DNA from: Paramecium octaurelia
Lineage: Eukaryota > Ciliophora > Oligohymenophorea > Peniculida > Parameciidae
Direction of reading: 5' to 3'
Assembly: GCA_905182995.1 (NCBI GenBank)
Contig: CAJJDP010000112.1
Span: 108,744 to 172,743, forward strand
DNA length: 64,000 bases
The notes under the pieces were generated by a model. It ran no database searches and was not told where the DNA came from. It was given only the letters and a program-made list of their open reading frames with translations. Below are positions 13,961-25,986 of the stretch, one piece after another. Every line of letters begins with the position of its first letter. Position 1 is the stretch's first letter. A program made the translations under genes and the position numbers.

Positions 13961-14178
13961 TTTTTATCATTTTCTTTAAGTAATTCGAGAAACCCTACAT
14001 TTATAAAAACAAGAAAGTCTTTATTTATTCATCAATAATGCTGGTCTAATCAAGGCAGGTAAAAAATTATAAATTCATTTTAGAAAGTTAAGTTGATGAA
14101 ATCTATCAGAAATTTAAAAGTTCAGATGGCTTTCTTAGAATTAATCTAACAGAGTATCCTTCTTTTGGAAATTTTTGA
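13961..14178 (+). pseudogene. Promoterless 3' fragment of the ATG8-like gene inside the second repeat copy
   Basis: This carries the region from the segment before FLQVIRETL to the terminal FGNF and TGA, including the 25-nt intron, base for base. It lacks the ATG and the KYPDRV/KKYLV half. If the duplication is an assembly error it is not a separate locus. If real, it is a truncated copy without a promoter. Confidence 0.75.
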
Positions 14179-15291
14179 TACTTACAATATTCATACTCAT
14201 AATTTATAAAGCAATATTCTATAACAACTAATGCTCATATATAATTATTAATCTCATTTTTTCATTATTATTGCATACCTTATTTGATAAATCCACTTTA
14301 GATAATTATCAAATTTGAAATTCAATGCTTTATTTCATTTTATGAACATAGAACATCCTTACATATAATTTTAAACTGTTCATAATTACAAAATAATTTT
14401 GCTTTTGTAACAATGATATGATAAAGAAATTTTCTGTTAAATATTCGATTAAGTGTGAAAGGATATTTCTAATTTTAGACTTTATAATATAATAAATAAA
14501 AGAATTATTACTTTTTTAAACTAAAATTTTGAATTATAATGAATTCGAATGATTTAGTTCAATTATTTAAGGGCATACAATAAATTAAGGAATCTCATTA
14601 AAAAAATGGTTAAATTCTGTAATCTATTTAAATTATTCGGAAGATTCAATTTTAAACTTTGTAATTTGATGGAAAATGGAAGAATTAAAATTAAATCAAT
14701 TAAATAGCTTCCATATAACAGAAGATGATCGCATTTAATTTAAATTCTTGATTAAATATATAATTAAGGAGTTGAAAATAAAGGACATAATGTCTTAAAA
14801 AAATAATCAAAATATTGATAAAAAATAATCACTTACTTCTTAAAGGTATGCAAAACTAAGAATTCTCAAACTTAATTTTTGAATACCTTAATATAATCTT
14901 ATATTAGCTGTTTATTCTATTCAAATGGATATGGATCTAAAAATAATTAAAATTCTATTTAAATATCATTCAAAATAACCATCATTTATTCAAAAAAATA
15001 AACTTATAAAATAATAAGGGAAAAAACAACTCTAGGTGTAATTTGAATTTTGAATTTCCTTGATACTCTATAAATCTTCTCCCTTATATCTGTATTTTTA
15101 TATTTAGTTTTTACTTTGTTTAGCATTATTAACAATTGGATGTTAATAGAATATTAAAGGTATTTAAACCAAATTATTTTGATTTCCTTTCAATTAAAAT
15201 TATGAAATACTAAATAATAATATGCTCATCTTGTAAAATAAGCGTAGGCTATTTAAATTGTGCTACTTGCCTGAAAAAATTCTAGTTTGAT
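13961..15291 (+). repeat. Second copy of the 1,331-bp exact direct repeat
   Basis: It mirrors 12629-13959, starting abruptly in mid-codon of the ATG8-like exon. It holds the ATG8 tail (to 14178), the 70-codon frame (14539-14751) and AT-rich spacer. Beyond 15291 the match continues only seven bases. Confidence 0.9.
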
Positions 15292-15480
15292 ATTTTTATG
15301 GGATTATAAATAGCTTGCCCACTTTGTTTGAAAGTAATATTTATTATTCTATAAATATAGTGTAATTTAGAAACTTACTATTATCAAAATAACTAAAATC
15401 TACTTGACATTAGTATTCATTAATTAAAATCTTACGAAATATAAAATTGATATTCATTTATATATATCAGAGAGATTAAG

Positions 15481-15834
15481 ATGTTTAATTACACAAGTCA
15501 TGTTATGGAAATTAAAAGAGAATGTATTATTATTGTTCAAGTTGCAGTGGCTATTTTTGCATGTGTGTGTATGATTTCTAATTAAATTTAGGGAGTAAGA
15601 AGAAACAAAATAGGCTCAGCTTAATTACAATTCCAATACTTTGCAAGAACAATGACAATAAAATTATAATATTTAAATCATAATATTTTTTTAAACAGAT
15701 AAACCAAGTTGTTTCTTAGAAGAAAAGCTATAATTAAATCCAGAATGATATAAACATAAGGTTTCATAGAGCAAAATCCACAATCAGTTCTTTAAGATGA
15801 TTTATTGTTTGAATATTTTAAACTTAAATGTTGA
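15481..15834 (+). CDS. Possible small one-span membrane protein (117 aa), uncertain
   Basis: A 117-codon frame from ATG to TGA. Residues 16-37 are hydrophobic (IIIVQVAVAIFACVCM) and would form one membrane span or an uncleaved signal anchor. The remainder is basic and Gln-rich. There is no homology signal. It is tail-to-tail with the coiled-coil gene that ends at 15941. Confidence 0.35.
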
Positions 15835-15940
15835 GAGGTCACTATAAGTTTAAATAATAAATAATTTTGAGTTTATTGAGCTTGGAAAGTACAATTAGAA
15901 ATATAAGTCTAAAATAGTTAAATTCAATATTATATAATTT

Positions 15941-17670
15941 TCATGCTTTAGGCCTTAGAACTACATTTTCTTTATATAAATCGGCATGAATTTATCTTAT
16001 TCTTTAAGGTGGTCCTTTCGGATTGACTGTTTAAACTATTGGTGTATAATTAATAGCAAAATACTTCTTGTTCTTGGGGATAATTGTCTATCTGTCAATT
16101 ACTAAATAGGAATAACTGAATCCTCATTGGTTTAAACCTAATAGGAATAATAAAATGGAATTACAAATTTTGCAGCACAATTAAATTACTCTATGTGTGA
16201 TCCAATGTCTTCATTTGATTATCTACATGATAGATTTTATTGATCTGGATTTCTTGTAGAATTTAGCATATCAGTTAAATTAAAATGTATAGAATCTGCT
16301 TCACTTTTTTATATTGAAGATGGCAATATTTTAATTTTATTTACATGACCCTAACTTAGAGCATTCTAGAAATCAATTTAACATTACCTTAGTGTGTCCA
16401 GGTTGATGTGAATTATGAAAGTCATTCGAGAAATTATTTTTTTTATGTTTAATTTATTTAGGAGTTGAATTTTTGACCTCCAATAAATTAACTTAACTAA
16501 GTGCGTTTTCATAATATTTATTTTTGCTCTTTTATCTGGTCAATTACGTTTATACAGATTTCAATTGTTATTCTTTTTTTAATGATTCTTCAATAAGTAT
16601 TGATTATTTCCTTTGAAAATCATTTTTTAATTTCAAGGCTACTGCTTAACATTATTCAGTAATTTTCTTTTCATTTACTAGTTTTTTTGATAGTTCAATT
16701 TTTTATTCAATTAATTTATTTTCCTTTTCCTTTAATAGTAGTTCTAGCTATTTTAGTTGGTTTTCCAATTTAGCATTCTATTCTCTAAAAATAATTGGAT
16801 TACTGATTACTTGTAGTCTTAGATGTTCTTTTCTAAAATTATTTTATCCTATTCCAATTAACAAATTTTTTATGCTTATGATTGTTCTCTTGCTTAGCTC
16901 GAGATTTGAAACTAATTATTTTGTATGATAGTTTCATTATGTACTCTGTTGAGATCTGCAACTTATTACAATAAGCTTCTTTACTAATTTATTTTTAAGA
17001 ATTACTGCTTATTCATGCGATTAACTCAACTCTTGGATATACTTTTATAGTTTTTCTTTTTCCTTTAACTCCTAATCTACTTCAAAGGTAACTTATTTTA
17101 GTTTTAATTTAAGACAATTGGAATCCTTAGAATAGGTCTTTATTGCTTACATATTCCAGAATTGACTTTTGATTGCTTAATGCTTCTGAAAATTCTCTGG
17201 CCAATCCTTCTTTCTAAATTTCATTCTATTTTAGAATTTAAGTAATTTATAGTTAAAAGTCAGCGCATTAATAGCATTTTCTATAATAAATTAATAAATA
17301 TTGATACTTTTCCTTCTTCTCTAATTCTTCATAATCTTGAATCAATTGATTGTAATTTTTTTCTAATTTACTGAATTCTTAGCATTTGTTTCGATACTAA
17401 ATATGAGTATAAACTTACTTCATATTCTAAAATAGTGATCCTTTCATTGAGAAAAGTCTTCAATTTGGAAATTTCTTGCTCATGTAGTTAATTTAATAAT
17501 TGTATTTCTTTTCCTTTGTCATGGTTAGATATATCTCCCATGGCTTTCATTAATGACTCATTTAGTTTTTTTAGATTCGTCTCTCTATCTAGTGCGTCCT
17601 TAAGTTGCATTTCCAATAAAACAGATTTATCCATTAACTGTTTAATATATATTTTTAAATTCTAATGCAT
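15941..17670 (-). CDS. Long coiled-coil protein
   Basis: Seven introns (22, 25, 22, 26, 22, 27 and 29 nt) give a model that closes exactly at 518 residues, or 506 if the second ATG at 17634 is used. Residues from the start to about 350 are continuous heptad-type coiled coil (for example LKKLNESLMKAMGD, KLENQLKQLELLLKEKENK). A polar Ser/Asn/His region follows, then a C-terminus ending KGPPQRIRQIHADLYKENV. This suggests a cytoskeletal or basal-body structural role, without homology evidence. The stop lies about 100 bp from a possible convergent small gene. Confidence 0.75.
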
Positions 17671-17734
17671 ACATAAAATTATTATATCGAATAATTGCTA
17701 ATTTAAAATCTTAATGTAGAAATTATAATAGAAG

Positions 17735-17900
17735 ATGTTCAGTATTAGAAAAATGCTCTCTAATCGTAGTCCTTCATTTTAGAAAATTAATTTCGATACT
17801 ACTTATTCTAGATTGTCAATAATAGATGGGAGTATTAGAATATCTATAAAAGTGGTTTATAGATATTAAATTATTTATTTAGGGTGCTTGGAGAGTGTGA
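17735..17900 (+). CDS. Possible very small protein (45 aa, one intron), uncertain
   Basis: ATG, about 40 codons (MFSIRKMLSNRSPSFQ…), a 28-nt GT-TAG intron, then KVGAWRV and TGA. The intron repairs the frame exactly, which is suggestive. The length is too small for confidence and no family is recognised. Confidence 0.3.
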
Positions 17901-17979
17901 AAGAACAGGAAAGATATATTTCTTAAGGGGTCTCAGTAAAATTAATTTTTTATAAGTTATTTATTATTTATATTAATAA

Positions 17980-19319
17980 ATGGACACACCAATTGGCAAG
18001 GATCTCACAAATCAAGTGATTGGAAAGGTTTATAAATTAATAAAAAGAATTGGGAGTGGGGCTTTTGGAGAAATATATTTGGTGGCTAAAGGGAAAGAGG
18101 AATATGCCATGAAACTAGAAAGAAGTGATACAAAACATCCATAAATATTTTTTGAGGCAAAGTTGTACAACTATTTACAAGGATCTGATCCTAGTGATAA
18201 AGGTATTTGAATTATTAACTCAAAGCCAGGAATTCCTAGAATATATGCTTAAGGCTAAGACGGTGATTATAATTACATCGTCATGGATTTACTGGGCCAA
18301 AGTTTAGAAGAATTATTCAGCAAAAATAACAAAAGACTATCCCTCAAGACTGTAATTAATGCCATCTATGATTTAGGTGCTGATGTTGGCTGATCAAATG
18401 ATTTAACGGATTGAATACATACATACGAAACAGTTCCTCCATCGTGATATTAAACCAGACAACTTTCTAATTGGTTTAGGTAAAAAAGCAACTCGCGTCT
18501 ACATTCTTGACTTTGGTTTGGCCAAAAGATATTTAACTAAGGAGGGTCACATTCCCTATAGAGAAGGCAAGAGCTTAACAGGAACTGCTAGATATGCTTC
18601 AGTGAACACACATTTAGGTTTGGAATAATCAAGGAGGGACGATCTAGAATCACTGGGATATGTGCTTATGTATTTGCTCAGAGGGCAATTGCCTTGGCAG
18701 AATATGAAGGCTAATAATCAAAAGGATAAGTATTAAAGAATTATGGAAAAGAAACTTGAAACCTCTCCAGATGCACTTTGTAAAGGATTTCCAATTGAAA
18801 TGAGTCAATATCTAAATTACTGTAAGAATTTGAAGTTTGAGGACAAGCCAGATTATAATTATTTGAGAGGTCTTTTTAAAGTATAAATTGTGAGTATTTA
18901 AGGATGCGTTTAAGAAGATTGGTTTTGAATGGGACTACAAATTTGAATGGATCAAGGATGAATCCCTTGTAAAAACATAATAGGACATCCAATCTGAAAA
19001 TAAATTGATGATCATGACTTAGCCATTACAATAACAGCAATAATAATAATAGCCAGGCATCAAACCAAATGGCATTGAGTCAGATAAGAAGATTGGAAAT
19101 ACCAATAGTCATCATCTTAATTCCAATATACAGTAATAATCGGGACAAAGAAGACCACAATAGTAGACTAGCAAAGTGTCACAATAGTTATCAGTTGAGA
19201 AAAAGAGAACTACCTCTTAAAATAAATAGTTCATCTAATCTAAAGAGTTAGTCAAACCTGTTACTTAAGTGTTAGCGCCTAAGATTGTTACTACTAAAGA
19301 ACCACCTAGAAAATATTGA
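17980..19319 (+). CDS. Casein kinase 1 family serine/threonine kinase
   Basis: Three introns (27, 25 and 22 nt) give 421 residues. The kinase domain occupies about residues 10-300: [40 protein letters not shown], and the CK1-specific [21 protein letters not shown] with [21 protein letters not shown]1 lacks the APE motif of other kinases and has this SVNTH…Q segment in its place. The C-terminal 120 residues are glutamine/serine-rich and probably regulatory, as autophosphorylated tails are in CK1 delta/epsilon. Substrates cannot be read from sequence. Paramecium is expected to hold many CK1 paralogues, so orthology is not claimed. Confidence 0.93.
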
Positions 19320-19352
19320 AAAAACAATTACATTATAATAACAATAATATTT

Positions 19353-19904
19353 ATGATAAATGAAATTGGCACCTCTGAAAATCCCATAAAGTAGGATCAA
19401 ATAGAGATCTAATTGAGATAAGTGAAGTTGAATTTGCTAGATGAACAAAATATTCAAATATAATTAGCGATTGTATCTAACCAAAATGAAATGAAATAAG
19501 TAACAACAATTGAAAATATTGAAGACAGACAAATCTACAAACTCAATTATGATGCATAAGATTAAATCCTCTAGATCTTATTGATCAATGATGGTAAATA
19601 ATTAGGTTTCTCGAATCAGTTATTAGAAACTCTATTTACTAAACAAATTAATGAAATTAAGATAATACATGAACAAATTGTTGTTGGGGTTTTGAGTATT
19701 TAAATCATTAAATGCCAGAATGAAATCTAAATTGATTCTGAAAGACTAAAAGAATATTTAAAATAAACGGGATTAGAAAAGATTTTCATGGTGATTTTCG
19801 CAGAAATACTCTAATAAAAAATTGGAATAAATGATGTATACAAATTTGCTGCTCGAAGACTTAGGGAAATCGGGTAAAAAATCTTAAACAAGTAAAAATA
19901 ATGA
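19353..19904 (+). CDS. Unidentified 183-residue protein
   Basis: An intronless frame starting 33 bp after the casein kinase stop. It is mixed alpha/beta-like with Gln-rich segments (RQIYKLNYDAQDQILQILLIND) and ends in a basic helix (VYKFAARRLREIGQKILNK). No signal peptide or membrane span is seen. TGA ends it 107 bp before the convergent neighbour. The function is unknown. Confidence 0.65.
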
Positions 19905-20011
19905 AAAAGAGGCTAATCATTTGAAGATATAATACTTATTTATAAATATTCTCATTGAATTAATCTCGCTAGAGCTTTAATTTAAATATATATAAATTAT
20001 TGCATTATAAA

Positions 20012-20780
20012 TCACATTGGTTTCATGCTAACAGTTCCATCCTTGCGAATATAATAAGGAACATGTCGATTGGAAAATCTTTTTGCCTTAACGACAAATT
20101 CATTTAAGACTAATGGCTTGATCCATTCTTTTTTGATCTCACCTAATCTATTTTAATTAACATTAAAGATTTACTTTTAATTCCCTATTACTCCATGATC
20201 ATTTACTGGTACAATTATCAACACGAATTACCCCCTGGGAAAATGTGAGGACACTTCTTTAATCTGAATTTTGTTGAGTCTTCCTTATCCTTCTTTAATA
20301 AATGCTTATTAACAGCCTTTATAAATTGATTCCCCTTGATTATTGTGCGATACCTTTTTTGGTAATTCATCGTAAGTCCAACTTAGAATTTATTATATTA
20401 TCATACATCTCCAACTCTACGATGATTTTGTTTTAATTAATGCATATTTAGCCTTGATACATGAGATTGAACCGTATTGAGAATATTCGATTTCTGTAGC
20501 ATGGCAATTCTAAATCTTCAGATAATTTCAATTCGTATTTGTACTGGTGTTTCAGAATTAGATCCAAGTAACTGACTTAGGGTTATATCTGATAGTAATC
20601 CAATTTACTCACCAGCATTTAAAGTTTTTCTTATTGTTTTAAGAGTTTTTCTATGACTTTTTCATTACTCTAATCAATCAATTTCAATTGTTGACAATGA
20701 TTCTTGATTTATTAATTAACTTGTGCTTGCAAATCCAAAAAGTTATTTTTAGTTGAAAGCAGTAATTATGGTTGTTCCAT
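20012..20780 (-). CDS. Unidentified 239-247 residue protein
   Basis: A 25-nt intron is required. A second candidate of 24 nt (starting GTGAGT) keeps the frame either way, giving 239 or 247 residues. A glutamine/leucine helix comes first (LLLSTKNNFLDLQAQ). Beta-rich sequence follows (LSEDLELPCYRNRIF, LNKIQIKEVSSHF) and then a basic C-terminus (FVVKAKRFSNRHVPYYIR). The ending IKPLVLNEFVVKAKR looks like a conserved domain, but it could not be named. Confidence 0.65.
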
Positions 20781-20998
20781 TTATTTCTTAGTTTGCTTAT
20801 TTTGAAAAAATTTATTAAAATTAAAGTTTTTAGTGTTATAAAAAACTTAAAACAAAAAAAGATTTAGAAATTATCTCTTAAATGAAATTGATTTATAATC
20901 GAATTAATTTAGTTTATTCTAAAAATAATGTATGATTCAAAAATTGTTAAACTAGATGAGAATATTTATGATTTTGTAAATTTGATTATTATTTATAA

Positions 20999-22381
20999 AT
21001 GATAACTAATCATCCCTCCTATCCAAAAAAAGAGATTGATAAATACTATTTGCAGACCAAATTGCCAGAGTATTGACTTTCTTAATGTAGATATCAAACA
21101 GTTCCTCTCAATGAGCCTTAAAAGAAAACACATGATTATTATAATGATAACACTCACATTTGGAACAATCCACATCAAGCCAAATCAAATGCAAAGGTAT
21201 TCAAATAATTAAAAGAACAACACGATAAAGGTGAGAAGAGAATAAAGAAAATGCAAGAAATTGAATACAAAGAGAAATAAGAGTTACAACGCAATAAAAT
21301 AATATACTATAACATGGCAAGAGAAGAGGATCTCATGCGATTGCAACAAAGAAAACTAGAAAGAGGCAGTCTATAAAACTTATGTTCACAACGTAATGAC
21401 GTCTAGGTAGATACCATATCTGTCAAACCAATTCTTTCAAGAACAGCATTACTGGGTCGACCAGACCATCTGTGGAACAAATTGAATTAACAATCCTAAA
21501 AATATGTTAATTTGCTAATCAACCCAAAAATATTGCAAATGGAAGAACAGGGTGTTAAAGCAATAAGTGAAAAAATATAAAAGGATTTGGAAATTGAATA
21601 AATCAAAGAAGAATTGAGACTGTAAAATATGGAATACATAAAATAATCCAATACTCGCAGAAGAATGACAAATCTTGAAATTGAATAAAGAAGTGGTATT
21701 CTCCCTTCTAGATTAAGTATGTAAAGAGTAACAACTGCTTAAACCAACTCCAGACAAACTAAAGATGTTATTGAGTCTACTTTGCAACAATTAGAAAATC
21801 AATAGCAATCCTAAACTATTCAATAATTGCAAAACTAAATTATCAATTCTGCTTAATACAATCAAACCAGCAGACCATATACAGTTGGAAGTGTAATAAC
21901 TATCATTATTATTAGGATTTTAATTCCATATCCTTCAATGTTGGATAAACTGCTAAAAATGAACAACGTAACAATCCTCCTCAAAATTAAACCACTCCCA
22001 TTTTTATGATTAACAGGTATTAATATCATCATTATTCAAAGCTAAAAATCAAAATCAGTATCTACTCTTTCTCATAAGCATCCACTTGATAGAACTGAGT
22101 TTAAGGGGTTGTTATTAGCATAGGCTGTTGAATAAGCAGAAAGTAATTTCAGCAAAACCCTCAAAGTCAATAGCACTTTACTAAAGGAAACTTCCATTCA
22201 TTTTGTAAGAACCAAGTAATCGATGATACCAAAAAAAAGAATTTAAATCAAATGCAATAGAAATCTTACAAATGAATAATCGAATAATGATCAAAATGAT
22301 TTGTAGATTGTAAATAACATGTTGGACAGTTTTGAAAGAAAATTATATAGACCCAACAATTTAGATGATGAGATATTATGA
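20999..22381 (+). CDS. Coiled-coil protein of 437 residues
   Basis: Introns of 21, 23 and 25 nt close the model exactly. Early residues hold HDYYNDNTHIWNNPHQAK. A strongly charged helix follows (KRIKKMQEIEYKEKQELQRNK), then Gln/Asn-rich and Ser-rich stretches, ending FERKLYRPNNLDDEIL. A ciliary or cortical structural role is plausible from context, since the next gene is an STPG protein, but it is unproven. 218 bp separate its ATG from the divergent gene upstream. Confidence 0.7.
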
Positions 22382-22612
22382 TACATTTAGTATTCTTATT
22401 CTATTCATTTATTAGTAAATAATATGAATTATTAATTCTTATTCAGTGAATAACAATTTAAATATTAAATTGAAATATTATTACACATTTTATTCATTTT
22501 ATAAATACTATTTCATATTTAAATACACAACATTTTAACTGATAAAAATAACAATAATTAAAAATTAGCCTAAAAAATAACTTAATAATTGTGCAAAAAT
22601 TAAACTATATAA

Positions 22613-23579
22613 TCAAGTTCTAGATACTGATTTTGATTCGTAATATCCAAAATCTGAAGGTAGTCTATATTAACCGGGCCCAGGAGTTTTCATGCTAGAT
22701 ACCGAGTAAGTCTTTCTGATATCGTGAGGAAAACTTCTACATTTACTAGAATGCAAATTAGATATAGGATAGAATCCAGTCTATTAATATGAAGATCACA
22801 AGATACCTTTTGAATCCCTATATTGTCTAGTTTATAATTTCCTGGTCCTGGAACATCGTTACTATCTAAATTAATAGAATTTTTCATTTACATTATTTAT
22901 TGTCAAATCTCTTAGATCTGGGAGGATTAAAAAGAGTAGCACAACTATTGGAAAATTTAGAAATCGGATATTTTCCTTTAGAATCTATTCCTTAAACAGA
23001 GTTGTAAGCTCCCGGTCCTGCAATATAAATAAAGTATATAAACCTGGAACATTTTTTGTGAGAATCATGATATCTTATGAATTTTTTGGTCGCATTGTAT
23101 ATCTTGTTTAACTGAGGGTCGATTAACTCTCATACTTCCCTGGTCCTGGAGTTACTTTATTCAATCCACCCATAATTCCACTTTACCACATTTTCTAGAA
23201 ATAAAAATTTCATTTTACATCTCTACTTACTCCAAAGGGGAATCCGCGATTCTTTGATTTATTGTTATCCAATTCTCCAACTATCCTATAGGTATCAGGA
23301 GCAGGAGTCTTGGGTCCATTTTTTGTAAAATCATATCTAGAATATTAATAAAGTTATTTTACTTAGTTGAGTAACCTACTCCTGCAGCTCTCTTTTCCTT
23401 TTGATCTGGGAGATCATAAAAAGCAACTGCACAACTATTGATTAAAGACACAATTACTTATTTGGATTTTCTAATTTGCCAAATCGACTACTTTTTGGGA
23501 AGGACCATAGTTATTTGGCTGTACTTAGATTGAGAGGTGATTGACTAATTTATTGGCAGGAAGAGACAGTGATTGACAT
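22613..23579 (-). CDS. Sperm-tail PG-rich (STPG/SHIPPO-type) repeat protein
   Basis: Six introns (23-26 nt) give exactly 271 residues. Five PG-type repeats are visible: TPAPDTYRIV, TPGPGKYES, VPGPGAYNSV, VPGPGNYKLDN and TPGPGQYRLP. They are spaced by 35-45 residues with Arg/Phe-rich links (RSKRFDNK, GFPFGVSRD). This repeat is typical of ODF3/CIMAP and STPG proteins, many of them axonemal-microtubule-associated, which fits a ciliate. No enzyme domain is present. The gene is co-oriented with the MORN gene, 59 bp from its stop. Confidence 0.85.
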
Positions 23580-23638
23580 TTAATAAAATTAATAAAAGTA
23601 GAATTTTAATAAATATTGTTATAAAATGAAAGTGTTAA

Positions 23639-25818
23639 TCACAGTCTCACTGGAGAGACTTATTTAACGAGTGTAAATGTTGGATAAACATACACTTATT
23701 TAGGTTATTGTTGCATTTGAATGCTCCTTTGAGGAGTATGAGGTAATCGTTTAATGTATTATTTATTGATTTGAGGCTACTTTTATTAGAGAGATTAGAA
23801 TAGTTAAGTCAGCATTTGTTTTTATTCTGCCAATTCTTACCTAATTTCTTAAATATACTTTGTATTTGGATCCTCTTGTTGGATTTAAGTGCAGTTGCCA
23901 TTACATGAATGGTAATTAGAGTCATCCATTTTTTTTGATTATTTTTCGAACGATGTTTGTAAATTTTTTTCTTGAACAGTATTATTATGCGAAACTAAAG
24001 AGATACTGTTTTAGATATTTCCTAAAGGTAAATCATTTATGTCTTAAACTTTTTGAATAGATTATTTTGAACTCAGTGATTTTGTTGAAAATCCCAAATT
24101 TTAAGTTTCTTATTTTATGTTTGGTTTAATTTTGATGCTGTTAAATTTATTAAGTAAACTATTAGTTCTATTTTTATTATCGCTATAAGAATTAGGATAA
24201 TCCACATTGAATTTGCTTGGTAGAGTTTTTTGAGAACTTAAATATTGTTATTCATTCTCTTCATTCTATACATAAAGAGGCTTGATTGTAGATCTCCTTT
24301 CCTCACTAGGGGAAGATCTATTTATTTCTTTTTAAACAACTTCACTTAAGCATTTTAAATTTTTATTATTTGATAATATAATTGATTTAGTTCTTTGTGC
24401 AGTGGTTGATTAGATATCATTAAAAACTGTTTTTTTTTATTTGCAATCAGAATTATATTTTTATTATTACGCATCTAAAATATTCTTTAAAGTTAACATG
24501 CGATCATTAGTTTATTATTATTATTATTATTATTATTATTTAATTTCAAATTATGATTATGATCTCTACTAATTATAATCATTATTTTTCTTGATTTATA
24601 ATTTGTATTCCTCATTTTACTAAGCTGCTGTTTTTCTAGAATTCTTTAAACTTGGAATTTCTAATAGACCAAATGAAATTTTATTTTCAAAATATTCTTC
24701 TGTAGGTTAAGTTTTAGTTCTTGATTACTGAGTATCGGTTTTTCTATAAGTCTAATCCTCATCATGCTAATCCAAAATGACCTCATAAATCTAATTTTGT
24801 TAATCAAGACTTTATGTGTTAAATTAACATTACAGTTTCCTGATTTCCTCCACAGATTTACTTAGATTATTTGTATTAGTACTATATTTCCTCAAAGGGG
24901 GCTATTATTAGTATTTGATTTCATTTAAAGTGTTTACACGAAGCCTAACAAATTGCATCACTTCAAATAACCTTATATATCCCATTATAATTTCTTTTGA
25001 AATTGGAGTTACTATGTATTACTAAACTACTTTCGTACAATATTTAACTAACAAAGATATAATGACGATTTACAAACTAATTCTTGCGGAGTTTCCATTT
25101 ATTCCAAATAACCATTACTCTTGATTTCCACCAATTGTCCTTAATGATATTTGCCTTTCACCCATTGAATTCGTTGATCCTTAAATACCATCAACCCATT
25201 CCCTTGATATAATCCTTTTTGGAATTAGCCCTGATAAATCTCATCTTATTAATCTAATCGACCCAAGCCATTTAATTTCCCATCAACGAATTATCCACAT
25301 TAATAAAACAAATTCGAAATTTCAATTCCTAAACCATTAGGCAAATTTGCCTTCCCAACATTTCCGTAGTAGATACAATGATTAAACAGCTATATTTGTA
25401 AGTCTCCTTGTTGCAGTTTACTTATTCCCTGTAATACTCGATCAGCTTCATTCGTACAATCATGAGTTATCTAAGCACTTGATGATTGTATCGTAATTTT
25501 TCTCTCTCCTTCCTAAATGAAAATAGCCTCTCCTTTGTCGAATTAACTATAGAACACTCTAGTCCCAACTTTGATTACAATTTGCCCATGAACAACTCCT
25601 TTTTTGAAACCCCCTTAGATGATGATCTATCCACCTAAAAATAAGATTCCTTATCCATCAATCAAATCATTTTTCCACTCTCCATAATAAGCAGAACCAA
25701 CATCCCACAAGTATATTCCAAGCCCATGTTTTTGTTATTTTGCATTTAATCCTCCTTAATAAATTCCATCCTTATGTTCCTTCATCCGTTAATATAAAAT
25801 ATCAATATTTATCATCAT
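23639..25818 (-). CDS. MORN-repeat protein with a long glutamine-rich C-terminal region
   Basis: A 23-nt intron gives 718 residues. The N-terminal half holds MORN units of the form YxGxW/FxxGxxxGxG (for example AYYGEWKNDLIDGQGILF, IYQGQFQKGLYQGNGLM), usually linked to membrane or cortical scaffolds. The other half is low-complexity, rich in Gln, Asn and Ser, with an eight-glutamine run encoded entirely by TAA. It ends in a short predicted helix (IRQELAEQKQMLTQLF) and a tail LVKQVSPVRL. The start is the first of two adjacent ATGs. The intron begins GTTAGT, which is unusual here, but it is the only one that connects the two frames. Confidence 0.8.
24511..24541 (+). repeat. (TTA)n microsatellite coding a polyglutamine run
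   Basis: About ten TTA units on the plus strand read as consecutive TAA glutamine codons in the MORN gene on the minus strand. This is a direct example of TAA as a sense codon and a candidate length polymorphism. Confidence 0.9.
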
Positions 25819-25986
25819 AAGATTAAATAATTTTAACATACACATAAATTATGCCCATTCTCAATTTACTTTGAGATCGCATTGGGTCATCTCTATTCTC
25901 TTATGTATGTGTATTTATAATAATATAAATGTTGAAAGAAATTTAGTAAAAGAAAATCATAATATTAAATAATTGAAAAAGTCTGA

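Noticed and set aside
16010-16110. Plus-strand frame with GGPFGL and hydrophobic stretches
   Set aside because: The opposite strand has a spliced coiled-coil gene closing exactly in frame through this region.
17980-19319. Reading the 60-codon standard-code frames as small genes
   Set aside because: They are fragments or off-frame reads of the casein kinase 1 gene when TAA/TAG are glutamine.
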